A stretch of DNA of 28,992 bases from JAJFUG01 sp964473155 (GTDB taxonomy: Bacteria; Gemmatimonadota; Glassbacteria; GWA2-58-10), in contig CAYYNT010000058.1 of NCBI GenBank assembly GCA_964473155.1, positions 1 to 28,992 on the forward strand. The letters are read 5' to 3'. Positions 1 through 7,077 of the stretch are shown piece after piece (the first letter of the stretch is position 1; each line of letters opens with the position of its first letter). A program made the position numbers and the translations under genes. Below the pieces are notes generated by a model, which was not told the origin of the DNA, ran no database searches, and worked only from the letters and a program-made list of their open reading frames with translations.

Positions 1-26
1 TATCACAGGAAACTTCTTCACCCCCC

Positions 27-54
27 TGCAAGTTCCTAACCGGATATTGCTGGG
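27..54 (+). repeat. Dispersed palindromic intergenic repeat, copy 1
   Basis: This 28-base element has the core TCCTAACCGGA flanked by GCAA on the left and ATTGCTG on the right. It matches the reverse complement of the element at 20397-20427 at about 23 of 28 positions when aligned by eye. The flanking arms can pair, so an RNA copy could fold. It lies just upstream of the DUF559 gene. Function is unknown. Confidence 0.5.
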
Positions 55-103
55 GCAGGGGGGATTTAACCAGACAGTCCGCCTTATCACCTTAATAATC
101 ACC

Positions 104-475
104 ATGTTCGACTACAACGAAAAACTAATCAATCTATCCCGCGGCCTGCGCTCGCGTCAGACAGACAGCGAACAGAAACTCTGGCAAAGGCTGCGCAGGA
201 AACAAATCCACGGCGTGCAGTTCTACCGCCAGAAGCCTCTGGGAGACTATATAGTGGATTTTCACGCCCCGGCCGCCGGGCTGGTAGTGGAGGTGGACGG
301 TTCCCAGCACTTGGAGCCTGAGCAGGCGGAAATGGATAAAGCCCGCGATGAATATCTTAGAGGCAGAGATTTGCTTGTATTGCGCTTCAATAGCCGTCAG
401 GTGTTGCTGGAAACCGAGGCCGTTGTGGAGGAAATAGCGCGGATAGTTAAGGAGAGAAAGGAGTTAATCAGATAA
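104..475 (+). CDS. DUF559 domain protein, endonuclease-like (Vsr-related fold)
   Basis: A 123-residue protein of the DUF559 family, small single-domain proteins related to very-short-patch-repair and restriction endonucleases. Visible family features are the RQTDSEQKLWQRLR segment near the N-terminus, then YIVDFHAP and VVEVDGSQH, which supply the acidic residues expected of a PD-(D/E)xK-type site, and a C-terminal VLRF strand. Length fits the family (about 110-130 residues). I chose the ATG at 104. An in-frame TTG at 47 lies inside a repeat element and adds unconserved-looking residues. No clear ribosome binding site is visible for either start. It stands alone, with no methylase or other restriction gene nearby, so its role and target are unknown. 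Such genes are often scattered singly in environmental genomes. Confidence 0.85.
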   Translation: MFDYNEKLINLSRGLRSRQTDSEQKLWQRLRRKQIHGVQFYRQKPLGDYIVDFHAPAAGLVVEVDGSQHLEPEQAEMDKARDEYLRGRDLLVLRFNSRQVLLETEAVVEEIARIVKERKELIR

Positions 476-537
476 ATCCCAATCGCTTCATATAAGCAGG
501 TGCTTAAAAGCAGCGGAAAGAAAGGATTCTATTCTAT

Positions 538-573
538 TAAATCCCCCTCGTGTCCCCCTTTTCCAAAGGGGGA
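538..573. repeat. C-tract/G-tract hairpin repeat, copy 1
   Basis: The segment begins AAATCCCCCTCG and continues into a perfect 9-base-pair hairpin, TCCCCCTTT/AAAGGGGGA with a 3-base loop (553-573). A close copy with the same AAATCCCCCTCG lead-in is at 15396-15430. It lies in the gap after the DUF559 gene. I see no T-tract after the stem, so I do not call it a classic terminator. Confidence 0.6.
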
Positions 574-626
574 GGTCATAACCGCGCTAATCTTTTGCCT
601 GTCTTTTTGTTATATGTTTTTTCACC

Positions 627-741
627 ATCCGTGCAATCCGTGATTCACAGACCACTCACGTGCAAAAACGGGCACGGCATGCCGTGCCTCTACGCCAAAC
701 CGCGTTGTTCCTGTCTCTGTTTTATCCGTGCAATCCGTGAT
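627..741. repeat. Pair of 18-bp direct repeats (627-644 and 724-741)
   Basis: The 18-base sequence ATCCGTGCAATCCGTGAT occurs exactly twice, 97 bases apart. The right copy overlaps the 3' end of the acyltransferase gene and supplies its stop codon and last residues. The left copy lies in the intergenic space. Between them sits the palindrome at 671-688. The layout resembles a composite intergenic repeat element. Confidence 0.65.
671..688. repeat. Perfect 18-bp palindrome next to CTACG, copy 1
   Basis: GGCACGGCATGCCGTGCC is a perfect palindrome followed by TCTACG. Two other gaps in this window (15594-15656 and 20448-20467) hold different palindromes that are likewise bordered by CTACG or its complement CGTAG. 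This suggests one family of palindromic units. No gene is predicted here. Confidence 0.6.
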
Positions 742-1636
742 CCTGCGGCGGGCGGGTTTTCCAGCGCCTGTGCGGCCAGAACCAGTATTCGGGATTGGCG
801 CGGACATACCGCTCCAGGCGCTTCGTGAACCAGGTCGTCATCTGACGCACGAACTCTTCCCTGTCCTGTGTGGCGGGCCGCGGAACGTTCTCGAAATGTA
901 TCCGCCAGCGGCCGTCCGCCCTTGGCAGCATGATCGTGAACACCACCGGGCAGCCGTAGCGGTAAGAGTATAACGCCGGGCCGCGGGGCGTGGATGCCGG
1001 CCGCCCCAGGAACTCCACGAACTCACCGTCCGCATGCGCGTCCTGATCGGCCAGGAAGCTGACAATCCGCCCCTGGCGAAGGGCGCGCGGCACGGCATGC
1101 GGAGCGCGGGTCACCGGGATCAGGCGCATCCCGCTCGACTGACGCATCCGGGTGACAAAGGTGTGGAACCAGGGATTTTTCTGTCCCCGCGCGATCACAT
1201 CCAGCGGGTAGCCCAGGCGGGCCGTGTACGCCCCCATCAGCTCCCAGTCACCATAGTGGAACGTTACGTTCACTACGCCGCGGCCCTCAGACAGCGCCTG
1301 GTCAAGCACCTCGCGCCCCTCATGCTCGATATTCCGGGTCATCCAGGCAGTGGAAAGCGACGGCGCCAGGAACATTTCCACAAACCAGCGCCCCAGGTTG
1401 GTATAATTGGTCTGCCCCAGTTTATCCAGCTCAACCGGAGACATTTCCGGAAAAGCCTGCGCCAGGCTGTCCAGGACCTCGTTGCGCCTGACGTGGAACC
1501 GTTGCCAGGCTAATTTCCCCAGCCAGCCGCCGAAACGCAGGACCAGGGGATAGGGCGATATACGGAGCAGCGCTATCACTGCGCGGGCAGCAGCATATTC
1601 CAGAAGATAAGAAGCTTTTTTCCTGATTCCAGGCAT
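722..1636 (-). CDS. lpxL: LpxL/HtrB-family lipid A biosynthesis acyltransferase
   Basis: A 304-residue protein of the LpxL/LpxM/HtrB lysophospholipid acyltransferase family, which adds secondary acyl chains to a lipid A precursor at the inner membrane. The H-x4-E catalytic motif is HYGDWE at about residues 127-132. Later segments FLADQDAH, STPRGPALYSYRYGCPVV and the C-terminal NPEYWFWPHRRWK are typical of the family, as is the length. I chose the ATG at 1636 because GGGGG lies 4 bases upstream. An in-frame start at 1705 would add 23 unlikely residues. The last six residues and the stop codon come from an intergenic repeat (724-741), so the natural C-terminus may have been altered. Which acyl chain or position is served cannot be read from sequence. 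It is divergent from the glycosyltransferase gene, which fits an envelope-lipid neighbourhood. Confidence 0.88.
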   Translation of the reverse strand: MPGIRKKASYLLEYAAARAVIALLRISPYPLVLRFGGWLGKLAWQRFHVRRNEVLDSLAQAFPEMSPVELDKLGQTNYTNLGRWFVEMFLAPSLSTAWMTRNIEHEGREVLDQALSEGRGVVNVTFHYGDWELMGAYTARLGYPLDVIARGQKNPWFHTFVTRMRQSSGMRLIPVTRAPHAVPRALRQGRIVSFLADQDAHADGEFVEFLGRPASTPRGPALYSYRYGCPVVFTIMLPRADGRWRIHFENVPRPATQDREEFVRQMTTWFTKRLERYVRANPEYWFWPHRRWKTRPPQDHGLHG

Positions 1637-1709
1637 GCATCCCCCGGCGATACAGACAGTTAACACAGATCGACAGAAGCGTCTCCGTAAGTTTTTAAAG
1701 CTCAATCCA

Positions 1710-1737
1710 TTGACAAAGCCGGACTCAACTATAATAT
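1710..1737 (+). promoter_or_regulatory. Candidate sigma-70 promoter for the glycosyltransferase run
   Basis: A perfect -35 box TTGACA (1710-1715) is followed after 16 bases by TAATAT (1732-1737). The overlapping TATAAT at 1730 is a perfect -10 but would leave only 14 bases of spacer. It sits about 75 bases upstream of the ATG at 1814, in the divergent gap. Confidence 0.5.
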
Positions 1738-1813
1738 TTAACCGGTAAATAGCGCAAGTAATTGCGTTTCCTGCATCCGGTGGATTTCACCCCTCACAAG
1801 GCCGGATATTCCT

Positions 1814-2869
1814 ATGTTTGCATCCATTTACGACTGGCTGCTGGCAAAACTTGACAACCTTCTGGAACGTTTTTTCCGCCGTCCCGAGGAAAGTGAAGCA
1901 GTTTCATTCCAGCGTCACCTGGGCGACCCGCGCAAAATCCTGCTCGTGCCGGGAGATTCACTAATTGACCTGGTGCTGTCCTCGGAATTCATCACCGCGA
2001 CAGCGTCCCGCTTCCCGAAAGCCGAGGTTTTCGTGCTGACCGACCCGGACCAGGCCTGCCTGCTGGAACATCTGGAACGGGTGCGGGCAATCGGCCGTGA
2101 GCACCGTGGAAGTCACTACCTGGAAAGCGATTTTCGCAAGACCACCTCGCTGCTGCAGCAGGAGCAGTTTGACTGGGCGGTGAACATGTCGTTCGACTCG
2201 GCGCGGGGTGAGACCATGATCGTTCAGCATTGCGGAGCGCGGGTCCGCACCGGCATCCCGACCGCGGTCAGCAGCAAACACTACAACCTTCTGCTCAAGA
2301 ATCCACCCGCCGAGGAGCTGTACCGGGAGCGCATGAAACATCTGTTCCGCATGCTGCAGGTCAGCGGCCCGTTCGAGCCTGCGGCTGCGGTGATCCGTCC
2401 GACCGCGGACGAGGAGGAGAAAGCCGCCCTGTTCATCCGCCACCGGCGGCATCAGAGCAAATCCGGAGAGTTCATCACCTGCGCACCGGCCTGGCGGCCG
2501 GGACAGAAATCTCTGGTGCAGAATTTGCATGGTTTAATGACTGAGTTGACCCGGTCGCATGACCCGTTCAATCTGGTGATCGCTTCCAACCTCGTTCCGG
2601 AGAACGAGTCGGATAAACTCGAGCCGTTCAATGCCTTTGTCCATCGTTTCAACAACCTCCGGAACATGGTCGCGGCCTTGAAAGCCAGCGACAGAGTGCT
2701 CACCAACAGCACCGGCGTCGCCTGTCTGACCAGCCGTCTGGGCGTCGCAGTGGAGCTTTTCGGGTTCGACAGGGAATACCTGACGCGTCTGGACAAACAG
2801 GACCTGAAAGGCATCCGTCTCCACAACTCGTGGAATCCGGAGCGCCTCGCGGCCCAGCCCACTGCCTGA
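1814..2869 (+). CDS. Glycosyltransferase family 9 (heptosyltransferase-like) protein
   Basis: A 351-residue protein resembling ADP-heptose:LPS heptosyltransferases (GT9, GT-B fold). The N-terminal strand KILLVPGDSLIDLVLSSEFI matches the family's opening motif. The C-terminal RVLTNSTGVACLTSRLGVAVELFG corresponds to the nucleotide-sugar-binding segment usually written SNDTGxxHLAAALG. Here the Asp is Ser (NST) and the usual His is Cys, so donor binding may be altered or weak. The family adds sugars to the lipopolysaccharide core on the cytoplasmic face of the inner membrane. The gene heads a plus-strand run, with only 28 bases to the next gene, so the two are probably co-transcribed. Its partner is a SPOR-domain envelope protein, which suggests an envelope role. 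The exact sugar is unknown, and a degenerate non-catalytic role is possible. Confidence 0.75.
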   Translation: MFASIYDWLLAKLDNLLERFFRRPEESEAVSFQRHLGDPRKILLVPGDSLIDLVLSSEFITATASRFPKAEVFVLTDPDQACLLEHLERVRAIGREHRGSHYLESDFRKTTSLLQQEQFDWAVNMSFDSARGETMIVQHCGARVRTGIPTAVSSKHYNLLLKNPPAEELYRERMKHLFRMLQVSGPFEPAAAVIRPTADEEEKAALFIRHRRHQSKSGEFITCAPAWRPGQKSLVQNLHGLMTELTRSHDPFNLVIASNLVPENESDKLEPFNAFVHRFNNLRNMVAALKASDRVLTNSTGVACLTSRLGVAVELFGFDREYLTRLDKQDLKGIRLHNSWNPERLAAQPTA

Positions 2870-2897
2870 AACGATACAGGAGCCGGGTTTTCCACGA

Positions 2898-5800
2898 ATG
2901 ACCGCTTTCACACGACATCTTTCCGAGCTGGGACTCGACCTTCCGGCCACCGACAACGGGCTGACGGAACGTCTGGATCAGGATTTCCCCGGACTCGAAC
3001 ACGGTCTGGCGGGGACAATTGACCAGTCCGCTGTATTCCTGTCTGACGCCGCCACCCTGCTGATACCAGCGGATGAAAGCCAATCCTGCCGATCCGCGCT
3101 TGAAGCGCTTCTGGAGCAAAGGCTTGCCGAGGGTGGACCGGCGGTCGTGCTGGACCTGGATATCTCATCACCTCACGAGCAGTTTCTCGGCGCAGCCAAC
3201 CATGAAGGCCTGAGCGACCACTTCCTTTACGGCGTCTCCCGCGAAAAACTTCTTCGGGAAAGCCGGACCTTCCCCGGCGTCCGGGTGATAACACCCGGCA
3301 CATATACCCCGCGGGCCGCGGACATTTACAATGACCGCAAATGGCAGGGCCTGCTCGACTGGCTGAGCGGCCTCGATTTCGGCCCGCTGGTCCTGATCGG
3401 CCCGCCCGTCTCCCGTTACAGCGATTTTTCTTTCCTGTCCGCGGCCGGTTCGGTGCTGCTGGTCACGAGCGATGAGCCGCCCGCCGTGTCCGGTCTGCCT
3501 GATCGCCTGGGCGTTATCCGTTCACGCCTGCCGGAAAGCGCCAGCCTGCGTGTTCTCTGGGTATCTGAATTGCGCGAAACACCTGAGGAATCCACACTGG
3601 CCGATCTCGCCCCGGCCGGGGAAACCGGCGAGTCAGCCGGGCTTCCTGAACTGACCGCCCTGCCGGGCGAGGAGCCTGACCTCGACAGCCTGCTCTCCCA
3701 GGAGGAGATGTCTCACGAAGATTTGGCGCTCCCGGAGGAACTGCCCCAGGATGAGCTTTCACTGGCCGATCTCACCCCGGCCGGGGAAACCGGCGACTCT
3801 GCCGGACTGCCCGAGTTGACCACCCTGCCTGGCGAGGAGCTGGAACTTGACAGCCTGCTCTCCCAGGAGGAAATGCCTCCCGAAGATTTGGCGCTCCCGG
3901 AGGAACTGCCCCAGGATGAGCTTTCACTGGCCGATCTCACCCCGGCCGGGGAAACCGGCGACTCAGCCGGGCTGCCCGAACTGACCGCCCTGCCGGGCGA
4001 GGAGCCGGACCTCGACAGCCTGCTCTCCCAGAAGGAGACATCTCCCGAAGATTTGACGCTCCCGGAGGAATTGCCGCAGGAATCATATGCACTGCCGGGT
4101 GATGAGTCTGAATCCCAGGAACCGGTTGCGCAAACTGGAATAACAGAAGACCAAGGTGGGCTCTCACCCGAAAGCAATGCCGAGGAGGAGGAAATATTTC
4201 TGCCGCGCGAGTTGCTCTTCCTGGATGAGGAAGATGAACGGCGCGGCGCCGGGACCGTGACCAGGGCAGGGGCCGAGGGCAAATCGTTCGAGCAGGAGCT
4301 CGACGACCTCAGCCGTGGTGAACTGCCCGACCTTCCTACGGAATCCCGTCCGGTTAAAAACGCATCTCAGTCCGAAGCCATGACTGAACCAGCGGGATTT
4401 GAAAGCGCCAAAGAAGCTGATAACAATTACCTGTCCGAAACCCTGACTGCCGGAATACAGGAAAGCCCGGATATCTCGGAAGCTCTTTTCACGGACGCCG
4501 GACCTGAGCTTGACGAGGAACAGCGCATTACCGCGCAGCCGTCCGGTGAGTTGCTCGATCCTGAGCAGGCGGAACAAGCTCTTCAGAAAATAGAAGGTTT
4601 CGAGGACGCTCTGAGCGCTCCGGATGAGCCGGAGGTTGAGCTTAATCTGGATTTCGATCCGCTGGCTGAAAGCGCAAGTCTCTCCGCCGAAGAACTGGAG
4701 CCCCTGGAAACCGGCGTCATGCCGGGCGGGGAAATTGAAACCGGTATGGAAGCCGTTTCCTTGCCTGAAAATGAGGCAGCGATTCTTCCGGAAGAGGAAA
4801 TACCCGCGCTGGAGGACGAAGCTATCGAGGAACTGGCGCCTGAGGAACTCGAAGCTGCGCCGGGAGCAGACCTTGAGGCCGCGGCATCCGTGGAAGAACT
4901 GCCTGAGTTGCCTGAGGAAGAACCGGCCGGCCAGGCTATCGCTCCGTTGGATGATGTCGACATCGAAAACCTGGAGATGGAGCTGGACAAAGCATCCGGA
5001 CCGTCCACCGGAACAGATGAACTGGTGGAATTGGACGATGAAGGCAGGCCTCAGGCCGCGCCCTCCGTTGCAAAGCCCATAGCTCCCCCGGCCTCATCCA
5101 GGAACAATGCCGGCCCGGATATAGACGGCTTGCTGCAAGAGGATACGGACCTTTCAGCCCTTGATACTGATATCGATCTCGGGGATGCGGCCATTCCTGG
5201 AGTTATCACCAAAGCGGAAAAACCGCGGAAAAAGGGCCGTAAAAAGAGATCCGCCACCAGAACTCTGGTCTGGATCACACTGCTGCTTCTGATGACAGGC
5301 GGGCTGTTTGTAATCTGGAAGGATGGAACGGTAAGCTTTCTCCTGCGGCGCAGTCCTTTCCTGAACGAAATGCTGGCTAAAGCCGGAATAAACCTGCCAG
5401 CGCTGCAGGACATGCAGAATGAGCCGGCAGTCCAGACAACTCCTGATACATCTGCTGCAGCGAAAACAGCCAAACCGGAACCAGAATTACAGAACTATGA
5501 GTATTCAATCCAGGTCGGCTCGTACCGTTTCCTGCCACAGGCTCTGGAAGCCAGGGACCGGCTGATTCAGGGCGGTTTGACGGATGTATTTGTCGCCCCT
5601 GTGATTTTAGACAGCCTGGGCAGTTGGAACCGCCTGTATGTGGGCTGTTATACGAGTTCCGAACAGGCTGATACGGCCCTGGCCAGGATACTGCCCGAAC
5701 TGCGCAAATCGGCGGCAGGCTCGGAGGGCTCAAGCCAGCCCATAAAACGGCGCACACCCTGGACGATCAACCTGGGGGATTTCGGTGCATCGGATTCTCT

Positions 5801-6038
5801 CGAAACACTCCGCACCCGTCTGGCAAATTTTGAAATCCCCTCCTATGCAATCCAGATTTCGGCCGATTCAACGGGCGTGAAAAAATTCCGTCTGTATGTA
5901 GGCGCTTTCGAGGATCAGGAACAGGCGGTCTATATCCGCACCCGGCTGTTCAATATAGGAGTGGCGGGATCTATCGAGGAGCGCGAGGGACCGGTGGCAA
6001 CGTCCACCGAGCCGGCCAGGCCCGCGGGACAGGTCTGA
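2898..6038 (+). CDS. MinD/CpsD-like pseudo-ATPase fused to acidic repeats, one TM helix and two SPOR domains
   Basis: A 1046-residue protein with a composite layout. Residues about 40-230 resemble the MinD/ParA/bacterial tyrosine kinase (CpsD) fold: VVLDLDISSPHEQF followed by GLSDHFLYG parallels the DxxxPxxHxxF...GLSD segment of those proteins. The P-loop position reads ESQSCRSAL (about residues 60-68) and lacks the Gly-Lys pair, so ATP binding is doubtful. Three 55-residue acidic repeats follow (about 236-400), then a long Glu/Asp/Pro-rich linker to about 775. A basic stretch (KKGRKKR) precedes a single membrane segment at about 790-807. The C-terminus carries two SPOR domains (about 867-935 and 952-1030), a fold known to bind denuded peptidoglycan glycans at division sites. 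The inferred topology is cytoplasmic N-terminus and periplasmic C-terminus. It lies 28 bases after the glycosyltransferase gene. A role in division or envelope growth is an inference; I know no characterised protein with this architecture. Confidence 0.82.
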   Translation: MTAFTRHLSELGLDLPATDNGLTERLDQDFPGLEHGLAGTIDQSAVFLSDAATLLIPADESQSCRSALEALLEQRLAEGGPAVVLDLDISSPHEQFLGAANHEGLSDHFLYGVSREKLLRESRTFPGVRVITPGTYTPRAADIYNDRKWQGLLDWLSGLDFGPLVLIGPPVSRYSDFSFLSAAGSVLLVTSDEPPAVSGLPDRLGVIRSRLPESASLRVLWVSELRETPEESTLADLAPAGETGESAGLPELTALPGEEPDLDSLLSQEEMSHEDLALPEELPQDELSLADLTPAGETGDSAGLPELTTLPGEELELDSLLSQEEMPPEDLALPEELPQDELSLADLTPAGETGDSAGLPELTALPGEEPDLDSLLSQKETSPEDLTLPEELPQESYALPGDESESQEPVAQTGITEDQGGLSPESNAEEEEIFLPRELLFLDEEDERRGAGTVTRAGAEGKSFEQELDDLSRGELPDLPTESRPVKNASQSEAMTEPAGFESAKEADNNYLSETLTAGIQESPDISEALFTDAGPELDEEQRITAQPSGELLDPEQAEQALQKIEGFEDALSAPDEPEVELNLDFDPLAESASLSAEELEPLETGVMPGGEIETGMEAVSLPENEAAILPEEEIPALEDEAIEELAPEELEAAPGADLEAAASVEELPELPEEEPAGQAIAPLDDVDIENLEMELDKASGPSTGTDELVELDDEGRPQAAPSVAKPIAPPASSRNNAGPDIDGLLQEDTDLSALDTDIDLGDAAIPGVITKAEKPRKKGRKKRSATRTLVWITLLLLMTGGLFVIWKDGTVSFLLRRSPFLNEMLAKAGINLPALQDMQNEPAVQTTPDTSAAAKTAKPEPELQNYEYSIQVGSYRFLPQALEARDRLIQGGLTDVFVAPVILDSLGSWNRLYVGCYTSSEQADTALARILPELRKSAAGSEGSSQPIKRRTPWTINLGDFGASDSLETLRTRLANFEIPSYAIQISADSTGVKKFRLYVGAFEDQEQAVYIRTRLFNIGVAGSIEEREGPVATSTEPARPAGQV
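3603..4097 (+). repeat. Three in-frame 165-bp tandem repeats (55 residues each)
   Basis: The word GATCTC(G/A)CCCCGGCCGGGG begins at 3603, 3768 and 3933, spaced exactly 165 bases apart. Each unit encodes an acidic 55-residue block with the order LADL(A/T)PAGETG, SAGLPELT, LPGEE, LDSLLSQ, PEELPQ. Units 2 and 3 are nearly identical in DNA, which indicates recent duplication; unit 3 diverges at its end. Copy number probably varies among relatives. Confidence 0.9.
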
Positions 6039-6120
6039 GAACCCATCACCAGAAATTGCGGCTGCTCAAACAGCGGCAGAAACAGAACCAATCCCCTCAT
6101 CCGCATCGGATATTTCTGCC

Positions 6121-7077
6121 TTGGAAAGCGATGGACTGCGGCTATACGCCGATGGCAAACGCTACCGTACCTACAGCGGCTATCTGAAAGAAATATTCGG
6201 CTGCCGCGTGCACAAGGTCTCGCTGGACGCGGGTTTTTCATGCCCCAACCGCGATGGCGCCCTGGGCAGGGGCGGCTGTGTCTACTGCAGCAACTCCGGG
6301 TTCAGCTTCAACACGGCCGCGGGACTGCGAGACATCTCTCTCCAGCTCGAACATGGCCGTCAGTACATGCGTCAGCGGTTTGGGGCCGAAAAATTCATCG
6401 CCTATTTTCAGGCCTATTCTTCCACCTATGCTCCGCCCGGCCGTCTGCGCGAGCTTTTCGACCTCGCGCTGGACCATCCTGAGATGGCCGGTCTTTCTGT
6501 CAGCACCCGTCCGGACTGTGTCCCGGATGAGGTCCTGGACTTGTTAGCCGGATACTGCCGGCGTGTTCTCACCTGGCTGGAGCTTGGCCTTCAGTCCGCG
6601 AGCGACGCCACCCTGGCCCGTATAAACCGCTGCCATACAGTGGCGGATTTCGCGGATGCCGCGCGCCGCGCGGCTCTACGGGGAATTCCGGTGGCCGCGC
6701 ACGTCATCCTGGGATTGCCTGGCGAGGGACGCGAGCAGGCCCTCGCCACCGCCGGGTATCTTGCCGCCCTCCCGGTGTCAGGACTCAAGCTTCACGCCCT
6801 GCATATCCTGCGCGGTTCCCGGCTGGAGCAGGAGCACGCCGGGGCGCCCCTCCCGTTGCTGAGCCTGGAAGAATACGCTTCTTTGGCCTGCGATTTCCTC
6901 GAACGTACCCGGCCGGAGGTTGTAATTCAGCGCCTGGCGGCGGATGCTCCACGCCGGGAGCTGATTGCGCCTCAATGGTGTCTGAGGAAACTGAAAACCG
7001 TGAACGCAGTCGAAAAAGAACTGGAAAGACGGGACAGCAGGCAGGGCCTGGCGCTATTCACTTCGCCAGGCGCTTGA
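6121..7077 (+). CDS. TIGR01212/YhcC-like radical SAM protein
   Basis: A 318-residue radical SAM protein of the YhcC (TIGR01212) type. The cluster motif has the family's long spacing, C41-x11-C53-x2-C56, in CPNRDGALGRGGCVYC. Downstream are the family segments LSVSTRPDCVPDEVLDLL, WLELGLQSASDATL, HVILGLPGE and GLKLHALHILRGS, consistent with a TIM-barrel SAM enzyme related to Elp3. The family's substrate is not established. The start appears to be TTG at 6121. No in-frame ATG or GTG lies between the upstream stop codon and this point, and the ATG at 6131 is out of frame. The Shine-Dalgarno sequence is poor. The gene follows the SPOR protein by 82 bases. Its last 20 bases overlap the end of the convergent preA-like gene. 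Confidence 0.88.
   Translation: MESDGLRLYADGKRYRTYSGYLKEIFGCRVHKVSLDAGFSCPNRDGALGRGGCVYCSNSGFSFNTAAGLRDISLQLEHGRQYMRQRFGAEKFIAYFQAYSSTYAPPGRLRELFDLALDHPEMAGLSVSTRPDCVPDEVLDLLAGYCRRVLTWLELGLQSASDATLARINRCHTVADFADAARRAALRGIPVAAHVILGLPGEGREQALATAGYLAALPVSGLKLHALHILRGSRLEQEHAGAPLPLLSLEEYASLACDFLERTRPEVVIQRLAADAPRRELIAPQWCLRKLKTVNAVEKELERRDSRQGLALFTSPGA

Noticed and set aside
550..828. A plus-strand frame of 92 residues upstream of and across the acyltransferase end.
   Set aside because: It runs through the hairpin and palindromic repeats and shows no coding signature.
3603..4097. Regularly spaced repeats that might suggest a CRISPR array.
   Set aside because: The period is 165 bases with no unique spacers, and the repeats are in frame and encode protein.
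3713..4282. A Ser/Gly-rich minus-strand frame across the acidic repeats.
   Set aside because: Its repetitive Ser-Gly content is the complement of the Glu/Leu/Pro repeats on the plus strand.
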